From the NCBI RefSeq assembly GCF_030445035.2, contig NC_080682.1:34950770-35014769 (forward strand): a DNA stretch of 64,000 nt, read 5' to 3'. This stretch comes from Dasypus novemcinctus (Eukaryota > Chordata > Mammalia > Cingulata > Dasypodidae). Of this stretch, positions 11,640 to 24,471 are shown piece by piece. The notes below the pieces were generated by a model. That model was not told where the DNA came from and searched no databases. It saw nothing but the letters and a program-made list of their open reading frames with translations. The translations under genes were made by a program, and so were the position numbers. The first letter of the stretch is position 1. Every line of letters starts with the position of its first letter.

Positions 11640-13330
11640 AATATTATAAATTCTGATATTTAATTCAAGGTAGGTAAACATTTGGAAGGTTAAAAGCTTT
11701 TATCCATATGACTAAAGGGAATCCATAATGCAATTGTACATTTTAGGAGTTGTAAATTCACTAGGAAAAAAAATATCAATATTCAGTACTACATTTGTTT
11801 CTTTTAATTTAGTGGTTTTCAAAATATTACCCATAAAATAATTTTGAATGAATCTTTCATATTCACAGACTTTTCCTTATTTTTAATAATTTCATCAAAA
11901 TAAACCAATTGGATTACTGTGTCTTTGATACAATTATTTTCTAGTTCAAGGTAGCTTTACAATATTCTTTCAATTTTTTTTACCAGTATTTATTAGGAGT
12001 ATTTTAATATTTAATTTAGAGCCAATATATTTACCTAATAAAATATACAAAGTTTATACAATATTTGATGTTGAAAAATAACTTGGCCATAAAAATTAGT
12101 GATTTCCCATTCTCACTTTAAAGAGCTAAATATCAGTTCCTTATATAATGTTCTAGTTTTTCAAGGTTATGCATTTTAGGTACTAATTGGAACATTTTTC
12201 TCCACTGCTTTAAAAATATAAGAATATGGTAAAGCTTTCTAATGAAAATCAAACATTACCCTTATTCAGTTATTAAAATACAAATCATAGAATACTTTTC
12301 CTTGATTACCAGTGACAGTATAATATTTTTCTTTAATATTTTCTCTCTTATATTAATACATTTTGAATTATGCCTATATTTTTCAATTAATTTTCAGTAT
12401 CTTTGTTTTGAGGATTTCCCTTTTATTATTAATTTTTATAGCATCAAATTTATCAAAACATTTTCCCTCTGCAGTTTAGTTTATTCTTTTACTTAATGAA
12501 TTGAACATCTTTGTTTCATCGTTTTTTATTTCTATACTTTAAAATATTAATCTCAAATGATGTGGAATTTGTTTTAATATGAGTTATTATATAGTTTTCC
12601 CTTTTCTGAACAATTAATAAACACCTTCAATTCAGTTATATATGGATTAAGACACTACTTAGATCTCAGGTAGCTATAGTGTAAATATGTCCTCAACCTC
12701 TTTACAATCAAACTGGAGAGGTAACATAACTCTATATAAGATCATTAATAATACAAGAATTCCACATGACCATATGTGGTTATGCCAAATAAATTGTGGT
12801 CCCAAATGTTGAGATTCCTAGAGAATGAATTAATTGATCGGCAAAGGTTAAAAAATGAGGAATAAGTGGAATTACAGTTTCAAATGGATGAAATTGAAGT
12901 TTCCAACAAAATTCTCTGGAACTCACATATTCAATGACCTTATACTGCATTTCCTTGATGAGAAAATTTAAAAATGATTAACACAAATTTTCCATTTATC
13001 ATAATAAAGCTACATATTTTAAATAAAACTTGAAGATTTTTGAAATCCAGCTGAACTATTAGCTCAGTGTGATGACATTAGTTATATTCTGATGACTAGT
13101 AGCTCTGAATGGCATTTCCAGTTATCTGATAAATACAAAAGAGAAAAAATGAATTATTATTTAATTTTGATACCTTATTTTCCTACCAAATATTAAAGAC
13201 AAAAAGGGTGCTCTTGGCTGTGAGGGGCAGTTGGGTGAAAAATGTGAGAAAAGGATTATAAAAAGAGCAGGTGTATTTTTATTTCTTATATTTAAATATA
13301 TGATTATTATTTCATCTTCCTATTAATTGT
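11640..13330. other. AT-rich intergenic stretch, no gene seen
   Basis: About 1.7 kb of strongly AT-rich DNA with only chance frames (for example a Phe/Ile/Ser-rich frame at 12242-12496 that resembles no protein I know). No repeat family recognised with confidence. Confidence 0.45.
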
Positions 13331-13339
13331 ATTTGGTTA

Positions 13340-14360
13340 TTTTATTGCCTTCATTGTTGAAGAAGCTTTGGATCACAGTAGGTTTACAACTGGGGCAGGG
13401 GAGGATCATTGATGTGGGGTGTGAGTGATGGGGGAGGAAGTTCACCTGGACATATATATATAAGGTATATAAATGTATTCAAATGTTCATGGGGCATTGT
13501 CACAGTGGGTGGAGACTCACACAGTAACTGAGAGAATACTGAATTCCCATCCTGAAGTGCTCTGCCACATTCTCTAATGGAGAACAAAAAGTTCCCCAAG
13601 TGCGGGGACAATGACTGGTGAAGGAGGATGGTCTATTAATGGACCCTTGATATTGATGACTATGCTTGTAAGCCTTTGCTCTTGAAATTGAAATTTAGCC
13701 TAGCATTATGGGGTGTCTAAGAGTTGCCTCCTGAGAACCTCATTGTTGCTCAAATGTGGCCTCTCTCTAAGCCAAACTCAGCATATAAATGCATTAACTT
13801 CCCCCACAGCATGGGGCATGACTTTCAGAGATGAGCCTCCCAGGCACCAAGGGATTACTACCAAGCACCAACCAACAATGCAACTGGAAAAATATCTCAA
13901 AAAAAAAAAAAAGGGATAAAATGTAAAGACAAATGAGTTTATATGGCTAAGAGACTTCGAATTGAGTAAGGAGGTCAACCCAGAGGTAATGCTGAGGCAC
14001 ATTTCAGCAGGATCTCATAGATTGCCAAGGTGGATACTACTCAAAATAGTGGGGCTCCTGAGGGCTCTGGAGATATTTATGTCTTATGGCCAGAGCAGAT
14101 AGCTCTGGAATTTTGTGCCTTACCAATGGGCCTTATTTTGGAGTTTGTGTTCCCGAGAGTGACAGAGTTGGACTCAGTTGTGGCTTGCTCACCTATTCCT
14201 TTTATGTAAACCTATACTTTGTGCTAGAGTTTGTAGGTGTATGTTCAAGCGACTGTAATCTTTAGGCTTTCCATATGCCAGCTGGGCCCTGAGCCTCAGC
14301 AGAGTTGCAATACTTATTCTACATATTTGACTGGGGGTAGGGTGCATCCCAGTATTGAAG
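13340..14360 (+). repeat. Long interspersed repeat, copy A (5' part)
   Basis: Shares an extended colinear match with 40430-41440. Both contain GAAG(A)AGCTTTGGATCACAG-like starts, TGACTATGCTTGT, CCAAACTCAG, GCATGGGACATGAC-like, GATGAGCC(T)CCC(A)GGCACC and CCCTGAGCCTCA landmarks in the same order. Copy A is more diverged and interrupted by a poly(A) run at 13899-13912. I cannot name the family. It may be part of an old LINE-1 3' UTR. Confidence 0.65.
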
Positions 14361-14369
14361 CATGCTATT

Positions 14370-16290
14370 CTCTCTTATTTAATATTAATTTTTCTTTTAC
14401 CTGTTGACAGTGTAACTAGTTAAAATTACTTCTAGGCCCAAAAGTTTATATCTAGTTCCAAGTTTTTCTTTTGGTTTCCTGACATAAAATCTACCTCTAT
14501 GCCCTAGGTACTTATTTCACTATGAGCTCTTTATATTAGTATTTAATTGAATGAGATAATCTGACTTACATATCATTCTTGTATTATGACTTTGTACTTT
14601 AAACTTGTTTGCATTTTTGTTATTTAATTTCTTCTGTATATTTTCTTTTGAGGTAAATCTGGCAATTTTCCTATTCATTTTAAGGTATAAAGTTTGATGT
14701 GCGATACAGAGATATTTGCCAAACTCAACTGGGCTAGAATTAAGACAGAGTGTTGTTAGATGGCTTCTCTCTCGAGCATAAACCATTAATGTTATATGAT
14801 ACATCAAATTGCAAAGTCCATGTAAATTGCCTCCTAGAAAAAAAGAATTTCCTGACAAATGATACCATAAGTTCCCATCCTTATCTTATGTCAATATCAA
14901 ATTGTGTAAACCTCATTCTCAGACAAGTTCATAGGAAAAAAAACACAACGTAATAAATAATAATGAAAGGAAGAAAGGACAGAAACTGAATGAAGTCAGA
15001 GAAGGAGAGAGTAGAGTGACATTGCACAGACAGCAGGGAAGGAAGAGCCCGGAATAGGAAACTGAAAGACATTGAGGGATAGGTTAGAAATGATGTTAGA
15101 AAGGGTTCTTAGATCAAAATTGCATAACATATCTTAGCTTCTTTGCCCCTGACCCCCTGCTTTATTATTTGCCTCAGAATCAGAATGGGTATGAAGTTCT
15201 GTGTCATGGGCAAGTGTTGCCAGGACTAATAAATAACCAAGACCAGTGTGAACTGCAGCCCTCTCTGATACCATCACTCAGAAAAAAGCACCACTAAACT
15301 TAAATTGCTCAAATGAGGAGACCCCAAGAACAAAAATGTCTCTAGCCTGGCCTCAACAATGTGGTGTAGTTAACTCTCTTCTTGCATGAAAAGAGAGACT
15401 TTTGTGAAGTGTCTTAATGTTGCAATGAAGCCAGGAAGGCTTATGAAACCTGGACCACCTTAACTCTTCATTTTTAAGTACTCTGCTGCTCAACCATTTT
15501 TAATGGGAAAAACTGAATTTGACCAGTCTTGAGGAGGCAATGAGAAAAAAATATAATTCACAGAGACTAAAAATCTTACTCCCTATAAACAAATGGATTA
15601 CTTCTTTTAAAGTACATTAGTCATTGTTTCATCTTTAATTTGCTTAGAGATGAGTAATATGATGTCTGGATAAAGCCTGGAAATTATACTTCATTGTTAT
15701 TTAGCAAGACTTTATATCAGAGGAAGGTTTGGAAAATAGGGAGTTCATGGATAGAGGAGACTGTGGCACACTTCAGATGGTTCTTCCTAGGAGCATAGGG
15801 TTAAACAAAACAACATGGTCTGCAGCACAAGATGAGGCACATGAAAAATAGGAGAATTTTATCAATATGGTTCCTGAAAACTTCTTTATGGAAGAAACTA
15901 TTCCCTTGCTCTTAGAGAGAAATGTGTCTGAGTTCAGCTTTCTTCACAGTTTCTTCTTGAAAGAAGCATGAGTCAAATGTTTCTTTTTTTATTGCTTTGG
16001 ATATTTACAGTAATTCACACAAATGTTTAGAATGTGTAAGGCAACCTTTCAGCATCAGAAGCTCTAAGGATATCCTTACTCCATACCCAGCCCAAAAGAT
16101 TGTCCAAAGAGCTACCCACCTCAGACTGTCCCTGGGCGAAAGCAAACCAAGGAACCAATTAGTTAATCTGCAAATCACTTTGATTTGCCGGTGAAGAATC
16201 ACCATTTCTTTCTCCATATGATTTGCTTAAATACATCTCTTCTACAGGCAGGAAATCTTGAAGTCAGTTAAAGGTACACATAGGTGAAAC
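14370..16290. other. Intergenic, no gene seen
   Basis: Mixed AT-rich sequence. Frames such as 14520-14858 (minus) show no recognisable domain. No RNA gene seen. Confidence 0.4.
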
Positions 16291-16294
16291 ATAT

Positions 16295-16405
16295 GGGAGT
16301 CCTGGCATCACAACTTAACTGCTACATGAACCTAAGTCTCCTCACCTCTTGAATTTTCAATTTGTTGATTATAAAAAGTAACTAATAATAAAAGTAGTTT
16401 ATTTA
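16295..16405 (+). repeat. MIR-like SINE fragment
   Basis: The order AACTTAACTGCTACATGAACC, then CTCCTCACCTC, then TTCAATTTGTTGAT, then AAAGTAACTAATAATAA follows the MIR core layout (the leave-one-space, short pyrimidine tract, TTTCCTCATCTGTAAAATGG region). It is heavily diverged. Confidence 0.4.
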
Positions 16406-17105
16406 AAATAATTAATATTAATATCTCACTATTCTGTTGCCCTCTGTATTTTTAATCCAGTATAAAAAGCAATAGAAATGAGAGAAGTAAAATGTAAAAG
16501 AATTATTTCATAATTGTCTTTTGTATTTTCCCTTAACTTTTAAAGATATACCTGAAAGTATATCAACTTTCACAGAAGAATGTTTAATTTTTGCTTTTAA
16601 ATATAGTTGTAAGTTATTCAAGATGGGAAAGATTACCATACAAAGTTTCTCTTTCACCTGGGAGACCATATTACTACCCATTTCTCTGGTCTAAGAATTA
16701 AGTCCTTTATACATCATATCAGTAAGGATAGAGGGAAAAGTGTGGCTGGGGGTGGAGAGAGAGGTGGGAACAAGTTGGGAGTGGGAGAATGGAATGAATA
16801 GATTATCCATGTCTTGCACTCTTCATGAATGGCCTATAGGCAACCAGTATTTCCATGTGACTTAGCAAACTTCTTGTAAAAAATTTTGCGTCAACACCTG
16901 AAATTTTTTTGTTAAACATGCACTGGAAGAATTGTGAGGATTTTTGTAAGTCACTGACAATCTCTGATCTTGAGCTTACACATCAATTGAATTGAAATAA
17001 GAAGACTTTGCTTTAAAAAAGTTTCTCTAAATACTAAAGATAAACATATGAAGAGAAAGGTTTCCTGGCTTAAAGAAAGTACAGAAAGAATATTTAAATA
17101 TTATT
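16406..17105. other. Intergenic, no gene seen
   Basis: AT-rich sequence with one purine-rich, G-rich patch at about 16735-16795. No coding or RNA gene signal. Confidence 0.4.
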
Positions 17106-17109
17106 ATTA

Positions 17110-17260
17110 ATCCTTCATAAATATGTGGAATTGAAGCCTATGGCAGAGAATCACCTCTCTCAGGGTCATAGAGCTAATTAGTAATACAGTTGAGCTTAAT
17201 ATCTGAAACTACTAGTTACAAGTTTACAGCTCTTCTTTTAATGATGGTACATTAATATCT
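17110..17260 (-). repeat. MIR-like SINE fragment
   Basis: Contains AGGGTCATAGAGCTAATTAGTAATACAG-type sequence (split here by description), followed by a GAGCTTAAT...AGCTCTTC end. This matches the antisense MIR layout of a GGTCACACAGCTAGTAAGTGG-like core followed by the AGAGCTC end. Confidence 0.5.
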
Positions 17261-17799
17261 TAAGCTTCCTTGATGTGGGAAATAAGGCAATGAATGGGCT
17301 CCATATGAAATCTTCTAGTCAAAGGAAACTAAAATAACTCCCAGGTCTAAGGGAATCAACAAGCTTCCCATATATGTTTGGGAAACTTTTGGATCTGGTT
17401 GTTTTGAAGGAGATTATTGAATTTCCCAAAGGGAAGAATTTGAGTCAGTGGTTGTTGTAGGTTTCTTTCAAGCTCAGAAACAAATTTGGCTGTGTACTCA
17501 CCAAATATGAAATACTCATTGTAAACTGAATGACTGAATTACCAAACTTGACTTGAGGTTCTGGCAAACCAATCTCAGGTTCAATTGAATGCACTTAATT
17601 GTGGAAATTTGATCATTGGAACTATAGAAATGGCAATAGATGACATTGAATTTATGCTATTTTGGGTTTTGATTCAATTCTTCTCACATTTATTCTCAGA
17701 CATATTAGAGCCCTATTTTAAACTCTTCAATTTAAGTTTGTTTCTTATTTAGATGATGTATCTAGTGAACAATTCAGAAACTCTATCCATAATCAGATT

Positions 17800-18330
17800 G
17801 GAAACCTGGATAGCAGGCATTTGTATATAAAAGAAATGGAACTAAACAGATGACAACCATGACAAAGTGGGAGGGGCAGGTGGAGAAAAATTTTTGCCTT
17901 TCTTCTACACTGTAGTTTCTCCAAGAATATAAAATAAGTACGTAGGGGATAAACCAGGAATAATAGACACACCATGCATTTCACACCACTATTGGACACA
18001 ATTAGCACATTTATCACATAAGTGTCCAGATAGGCACGTTTCAACAAGGGATTCAAGACAAAAATTAGAGAGGCCATTAAAGGGTAATCTCAAAGCTAGG
18101 ATAGTTGTACTAAAAATTTATATAGGTCCTATGTGAGCCAGAATCATGAACACAATCCAGACACACCAGCTCAGATGGTCACATACCACACTCTTAATAA
18201 TGTCCACAATATGACTAAAGGACATGAGATGCACACAGAAATCTCCCATGTTACCAAAGAGCATGTTACACGCTCAGCATATCTGTTTACGTACTCTAGT
18301 ACTTTCAACAGACTTTGGTGTGTGCCAGAA
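17800..18330 (-). pseudogene. Olfactory receptor pseudogene 2, heavily decayed
   Basis: On the minus strand the 18077-17793 frame reads NPLLKRAYLDTYVINVLIVS, matching the OR segment after loop 2 into TM5. It continues with NSGVKCMV, then a C-R-R-K-A-K run corresponding to the [10 protein letters not shown] motif before TM6. Upstream (18110-18330) the other frames preserve a TM3-TM4 shadow with ...HLMSFSHIV in place of MAYDRYVA. Several frameshifts break it, and TM1-TM2 and TM7 are not recognisable. It is a family 4-like OR by analogy with its neighbours on the same strand. Confidence 0.75.
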
Positions 18331-18429
18331 TCCCTTATGAATCCTAATAAATTGCATATGCCCATGCCTCTCCAACATTGATCTATTGATTCAAATATGC
18401 ATTGAGTTGGACCAACATATTTGCCTTTT

Positions 18430-20005
18430 GGAACAAAAAATAATGTCTTTCAGAAAATTTTCCTTCCAAAATTGATAAATGCAGAGTTTGTTATTTCCTG
18501 GACAATGGGTTAAATTGCTTTGAACATTTTTTGAAGATATCAATCCTATTTTACTGGAAGTTTTTGTAAGAATTAAATAAAGAGAAGACATTTTACCCAT
18601 ACCCACACACACACATACAAACATAAATATATACGTTTTTATCTACATGCTTTGAAATTTCAAAATCAGTATTCCAATAAAACAAAGTACTGATATTGAT
18701 AAAGAATCCCTATTGTAAAAATATACTCAGTTTATTTCAGCAATTCTCATGTCTTATTATACCTGACTGCTTGAATCTTGGGTGTAATATGCTTTAGAAA
18801 AATCTATTTTGACTGACTTTTATTAGGTCAGAATGTCTCAGCTACAGTGATGGTCATGAAAAAATTAATGTCTGGATAACACTTTGAAGTTTCCATAATG
18901 GAGAGAAACTATTCTTTAATTTACTGTTGAATTTATCACATTAGTCACCTTAAATGTGGACTATTGAGAATCTCTACTTTTGAATTCACACTGGTATACA
19001 TTTTTCAATATTCCTATAACCGTAGTTGTGTTGTACTCATATATGTACCATTTTATCCTGAGTTCCTTAAAATATTTCCTCTTAAAACATGATTTGGAAA
19101 AATCTCATAATTCCAACACACTGTTTTATGATTGTTTTATGTCAGTTCTGTGTTCATGTATAGTTCTGTATATATGTAGTTATATAATGGAGATAATCAT
19201 AAAATACCATTTAATATATGGATTTTCAATTAGAATTATAAGCATTCTTCTTATGTTATAATTTCCATATTATCAATTTAATGGTATGATAATGCATATA
19301 TTTTATAGAAACATTTATTTGACCATTTGTTCATTGTTACATTTATGTTATCTCCAATTTTCACTCTCATAATTAGCAGTTCTACAAACAACTTCACCAT
19401 AATATTTGAAATGAATTACTTTTTCCACAAGTGCTAGGATTTTAATTTTTATAGATAATCAGTAAAATTATTTTCAATATTACTGTACTCTGTTATTAAC
19501 TATATTTTATTATATAATAATATATATTCTTATGAAAAAACATTCAAGAGAAACAGAAGAATCTGAGAAGAAAAATAAAAACCTCTCTCCCAGTTCTTTG
19601 AATTGATAATCCTGCTCTTCAAACAAAACTACCTGTTTCTTTAATAGCCTTCCAGAAATTTTCAGTAAGTGTAAATGCATATGTGTGTACTGTATCCATA
19701 TAACTAATATATAAGCACAAGCATGGCTAGTGTTTCAGTATTGATGATTTTACATAAAATGTATTATGCATGTAAATAATAGGCCTTCTCGTGATGTTAT
19801 CCTTTCTCATTATGTTAATAATAATAAAATTATATTCTTATTATTTTCATTAAGAAATTTATTACCCACAACATTGTATATTTTTTTGCATGGGCCTTCT
19901 GGAAATTTATACTTCTTAGTTTCATTTATCTTTTGTAAGCACATCTTTTTAGATTTTGTTATTTTACCTAGAATGGGTATTAACCTGTCATCATAATTAT
20001 TATAT
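18430..20005. other. Intergenic, no gene seen
   Basis: AT-rich DNA with a short CA repeat at 18603-18616. Low-complexity frames only (for example 18980-19261). Parts of 19000-19450 look like old interspersed repeat, but I cannot assign a family. Confidence 0.4.
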
Positions 20006-20009
20006 ATCT

Positions 20010-20145
20010 TAGTTAAGAATTCAGCTACTCAAGTCAAATGGCCTGAATCAAATCTGACCTCCTGTACTTACTAATTGTGATCTTGGGGATACCACTTTAC
20101 AAATAACAGGTTTATAAGATGGATTAAATGAAAAAAGTTCTGTGT
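20010..20145 (+). repeat. MIR SINE
   Basis: GGCCTGAATCAAATCTGACC, ACTTACTAATTGTGATCTTG and GATGGATTAAATGAA follow in the order of the MIR consensus (TGGGTTCAAATCC, CACTTACTAGCTGTGTGACCTTGG and GGATTAAATGAG). Confidence 0.7.
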
Positions 20146-20609
20146 TAGAAATGAACACTTGACACGCCTCAGGCTCTGCTCTCACCACTCATATGACCTT
20201 GCTTATTCTCAATCTGTGCTGATTTCTCTTTTTCTGTGAAAAATTTCCAGGGTTTATTATTATTATGTTTCTATTTGATAAATTGTGTGTTTACAAAGTG
20301 ATCATGCATACTGTTCAGGATTCCCACACTTCACCCCACCACTAACTACTTACAGTGTTGTGATGCATGTTGCAATTGATGAAAGAACATCATACTAATA
20401 TCACTGTTATCTGTAGTCTATAGTTCATATTTGTTGTATTATTCCCACAAGCCATTCCATTATCAACAACATTAATATAGTATTGTATATTTGTTACAGT
20501 TCATGAGAACTGTACATTTAAACCCATTTCATCACTCCCCATGCAGTTCCTGGTGATTTATGTCTCCTGTCTTGTACAACTTATCCAAAGCCAGGGCTTA
20601 TTTATTATT

Positions 20610-21220
20610 TTAATGTATATTTCTATTTTTAAAGAAGCTTTAGATTACATAAATGCTACATCTAAAATGTAGGGGATGTTCATAGCAGCATTATTCATGC
20701 TAGTCGAAATTTGGAAACAACCCAGGTGTCTATCAATTGATGAAAGGATTAACAAATTGTGGTGTATACACATGTTGGTATATTATGCAGGATTCAGAAG
20801 AAATAAAGTTATGAAACAAGACAACATGGATGAAAATGGAGGACATTATGTTTAGTGAAGCAACCAGACACGAAAGGGCAAATACTGTATGATTGTGCTT
20901 TTATGAACTAAATATTTTATGTGAAATATAAATAAATTATGTGAAAGAAGAATATGGGTAAAATTTCATATAAAGAACATTTATTTATGAAGCTGAACAA
21001 ATGTAGGCTAATACTACAAAATGTTAATATCAGGAAAAAAACATTATATTAAGTGAAGATTGGGCATTGCGTACTATATATTGTATGCTTTCATGTATGT
21101 ACAATTTAAATATAAATCAAATTATAGAGATGAAATTAGATTAGTGGTTATGTACAGCTGGGGGAGGAATGCTAATGGGTATGGAGACTTTCTTTTTGGA
21201 ATAATGAAATTGTTCTAAAA
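20610..21220 (+). mobile_element. Old LINE-1 3' end
   Basis: Contains the conserved LINE-1 ORF2 C-terminal coding relic (TTCATAGCAGCATTATTCAT, GGAAACAACCCAGGTGTCT, ACAACATGGATGAA) followed by a 3' UTR-like region. It lies immediately downstream (on the plus strand) of another undetermined old repeat at 20280-20580. Confidence 0.75.
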
Positions 21221-21334
21221 TTTTTATGAATATATCAAAAGGCAATGATTATACACTTTGAATAGATTATATGGTATGTGAATATATCTAAACAAACAAA
21301 CATACATATATGCATATATATATATATAACAAAC

Positions 21335-21720
21335 TTCTGACTTCTTCAAAGTATAAATCAGAAGTTTGAACAAGAGCGTACCAGTGGTGCAAAACACTGC
21401 TATTATCTTGTCTACAGTAAATGTGTTTGGAGGGCAAGCATATGTGAATAAACATGGAACAAAGAATAAGGTGACCACAATTATGTGGTGGATGCAGGTG
21501 GAATGCTTTCTTTCTTCATTCTGCACTCTGGTTTCTCAGGGAGCGTAAGATTAAAATATAGGAGATGATCAGGATTATGAAACTAACCATACATATGGCT
21601 TCACTATTAAAGACTATGAGTAGATCTATGGCATAATCATCCATGCAAGCAAGATTCAATAGAGGTTGCCTAACACAGTAATAGTGATAAATAACTTTAG
21701 GACCACAGAAGGGCAACAGA
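21335..21720 (-). pseudogene. Olfactory receptor pseudogene 3, 3' half only
   Basis: Only the segment from extracellular loop 2 to TM7 remains. The minus strand reads LLPFCGPKVIYHYYC, then LACMDDYAIDLLIVFNSEAICMV (TM5 region), ILILRSLRNQSAE, a frameshift near 21520, then an HHIIVVTLFFVPC (TM6) and TLLFKLLIYTLKKSE (TM7, where NPLIYTLRN is expected). A TA-rich simple repeat begins directly after the TM7 segment (21300-21330). TM1-TM4 are absent upstream. The wording is close to OR pseudogene 1 in the same segment, suggesting a local duplicate. Confidence 0.85.
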
Positions 21721-21779
21721 AAATCATTTGAAACAGAAAATCTTTGCACACATGCACAAACAGACACAGCATACATTTT

Positions 21780-22260
21780 CTAGATTTATTTCTCTATAAC
21801 TTTCCACACACAAACATGCATATATGTATATGCAAAGGTTTAAACATATTTAAAAATATATAAATTAATTAAAATAAAATATTAATGGATTATCATATAC
21901 TCTTGAGGTAGGAAAGGCAGAAACATAAAAAGATATGATTGACAATTAAGCAACATTGAAATAAAAATTATACCCATCTACCTTACAAAATACCATCCAA
22001 GAAAAGTTTTCTTCTACATTATAATATATAAATTCTCTTTAAAATCAATATAAAGAATTTTATCATGTCAGTGAAATTAGGTAATGTATATGGAAAGTCA
22101 ATTTGTAAAAATACAAATGACAAAATACCTCACCATTAAGAAAATGAATACAGATTGTTGATTTAAGGTAAGATATAATTTTGCTTCCATTAGGCAAAGA
22201 CTACAAATATTGATAAAAATCTATGTTCGGTAAAACTGTGTGCAAGCACAACAAAAATTA
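21780..22260. other. Intergenic, no gene seen
   Basis: Very AT-rich sequence with no coding signal. The missing 5' half of OR pseudogene 3 is not found here. Confidence 0.45.
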
Positions 22261-22264
22261 AATT

Positions 22265-24375
22265 AAAATATCTAGGAAGAGGACAACCAGCAAGGTGGCA
22301 GCAGGGTAAGGAGCTCCAAGAGTCAGCTCCTGTTACAGGGCAGTTAGCAATCACCCAGAGCTATCTAAAGCACCTGTTTGGGGGCTCCAGGAAACAAGAA
22401 AAGCATCCTGCAACATCCTTGAAAGAATGGAAAGAGGACCCTGTCCATTTGTAAGGAAGAGTTGAAAGTAGAGAATTCCACTTCTCATAGCCCAGTTCCC
22501 ATTCTCCACTAGTGGCACAAGCTGCCTAGGGAGCTATACCATGGCTGGAATTGGAGGAACCACTTCCCCAAAACACAGAAGGAAGAGGTGGTTGGGCACC
22601 AACTTCAGCTACAGATTAGGAAATCTGGTGAGCTAAAGTATAATCCTAAAAGCAGTTGAATATTGAACCAGTCTAAATCATAAAGAAACCAATAGCCATT
22701 TTAACTCCATCCCTGGCATGAGGGAAAACAGGGTGGACTGAAAATCACAGTGTTGATAGTGACAAGCTTCTTTCCATCCAGATCAGACTGCAGCTCTAGC
22801 ATAAGCCCCATCCCCAGCACTGGCAGGGAGGAACCTGGAGGGACCTGCACCAACCTCTCTGGGAAAATACAGGCCATGCTACAGAGGCTGATGATCATCC
22901 AACTCTAGCTGCATAAACTTAAGAGCTATTCTGTGGCTGGGAGTAGGAACAAAATTTGGGACAAACAGGGGAGGAAGAGATGGTTGGCTGCCATTTTCAG
23001 CTACTGATTAATACATGTGGCTGGCTAAAGTATAACCCTAAGAACAGCTAAAGTTTGAACATGTCCAAGTCAAAAAGAGGATTGAGCCTACTGTTTTAAT
23101 CCTGCCCCCAGCATGATGGGAGGCCAGGCTGATGGAAAATCACAGTGCAGGTGATAATAGGGACCATTTCTCTTACCCAGTTTAACCTGCAGCCTTAGCC
23201 TAGGCTTCAGCCCCACCTTTCGCAGGGAGGAAGCTTGTGGGTCCTGCCCCAGCCTCTCTGGGAAACTGCAGATACATTTGTTTTTCAGAGTGAACAGCCA
23301 GAAGTTTACCCAGACAACCATGGTCATTTTTGACCCACACAAAATAAATTGCTGTCCACACCTTCAGTTCCATCCCTGCCCTAGGCAAGGGAGAAAGAGG
23401 CTTGAAACTTCATCAGTCTCTCTGGGAAAGTACATTCTCCCATCCAAATAAATCCAAATAGACCAACTCTGGGAAGTATACTAATCAGAATGTCAAATGA
23501 CAAAGACAAAGAAAATTCTGAGAGCAACATGAGAAAAGCAATGCATAACATATAAAGGATACTCAATAAAAATTACATGCCAATCTCGTAAGAAAACATG
23601 GAGGCAAGAAACAGTGGTATAATATATTTAAGATACTGCATGAGAAAACCTTCCAGCCAAGAATCTTATATCTAGGAAGATTGTCTTTCAAAAATGAGCA
23701 TGAATTTAGAATATTCACAGATAAACAGAAAGTAAGTGACTTTTTATTCAAGAAACTGGCTTTGCAAGAAATACTAAAGTGTGTACTCCAGTCTGAATAG
23801 AAAAGACAGGAGAGGGAAGCTTGGAAGAGTCTAGAAATGAAGTTTATATCAATAAAAGCAACTAAAATTGTCAAAAGACTGGTGAAAATAAAATATGGCA
23901 GATAAAATCCAAATACATAGGAATAAACTTAGCCAATGATGCAAAGTACTTGTATTCAGAAAACTACAACTCATTGTTAAAGTAAATTTAAAAAGACCTA
24001 AATAATTGGAAGAACATTCCTTGCTCATTGGATGGATGACTAAGTATCATTAAGATGTCAGTTCTACTCAAATTTATATACAGATTCAATGCAATCCCAA
24101 TAAAAATTATGCCAGCATTTTAAAAATAAATAGAACACACAACTATCAAATTAAAATGGAAAGGTAAGGAGTCCTGAAAGGTGTTTTAAGAAACATCTTT
24201 AAAAGGAAAAGTGCAGTTGGAGGACTCTCACTTCTAGACTTTACGTAATATTACCTAGCTATAGTGGTAAAATCAGCATGGTACAGGCATAAAGAGAGAT
24301 ACATAGACCAATGGAACCAAACTGATGGTTCAGAAACAGACTCTCACATCTATGGTCAAGTGATTTGCTTTCTTG
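22265..24375 (+). mobile_element. Older LINE-1 with monomeric 5' UTR and internal deletion
   Basis: A sense-orientation LINE-1. 22265-23450 is a GC-richer 5' UTR made of tandem repeats. 23460-23830 is the end of ORF1 (the segment around GAAACAGTGGTATAATATAT and TTCACAGATAAACAGAAAG). 23895-24360 jumps directly to the ORF2 region that codes KYLGINL and the downstream RT thumb. The endonuclease and most of the RT are missing. No intact frame is left. Confidence 0.8.
22520..23275 (+). repeat. Two ~395-bp tandem monomers in a LINE-1 5' UTR
   Basis: Matching landmarks recur at constant spacing. GAGGTGGTTGGGCACC (22585) pairs with GAGATGGTTGGCTGCC (22978). TAAAGTATAATCCTAA (22636) pairs with TAAAGTATAACCCTAA (23026). 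GCAGGGAGGAACCTGGAGG (22822) pairs with GCAGGGAGGAAGCTTGTGG (23223). A third, shortened unit seems to follow at 23365-23450 (CATCAGTCTCTCTGGGAAAG). Confidence 0.8.
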
Positions 24376-24384
24376 TTTAATTTC

Positions 24385-24455
24385 TTTTTTTTTGAGAAGG
24401 AAAAATGTTTTATTGATGGCCGGTCAGACTCTGGAGTTTCCTGTTTCAAACCCCA
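24385..24455 (-). other. Possible short processed-RNA insertion
   Basis: A run of T (24387-24396) precedes GAGAAGGAAAAATGTTTTATTG. On the minus strand this reads as an AATAAA signal about 20 bases before a poly(A) tail, which is the layout of a retrocopied mRNA 3' end. Only about 60 bp of unique sequence is present. I cannot name a source gene. Confidence 0.35.
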
Positions 24456-24471
24456 CAAGTGTATATTTTAA

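Noticed and set aside
23088-23566. Minus-strand frames of 60-84 codons at 22.7-23.9 kb
   Set aside because: They are antisense to the LINE-1 5' UTR monomers and ORF1 end. Similar frames recur with the monomers.
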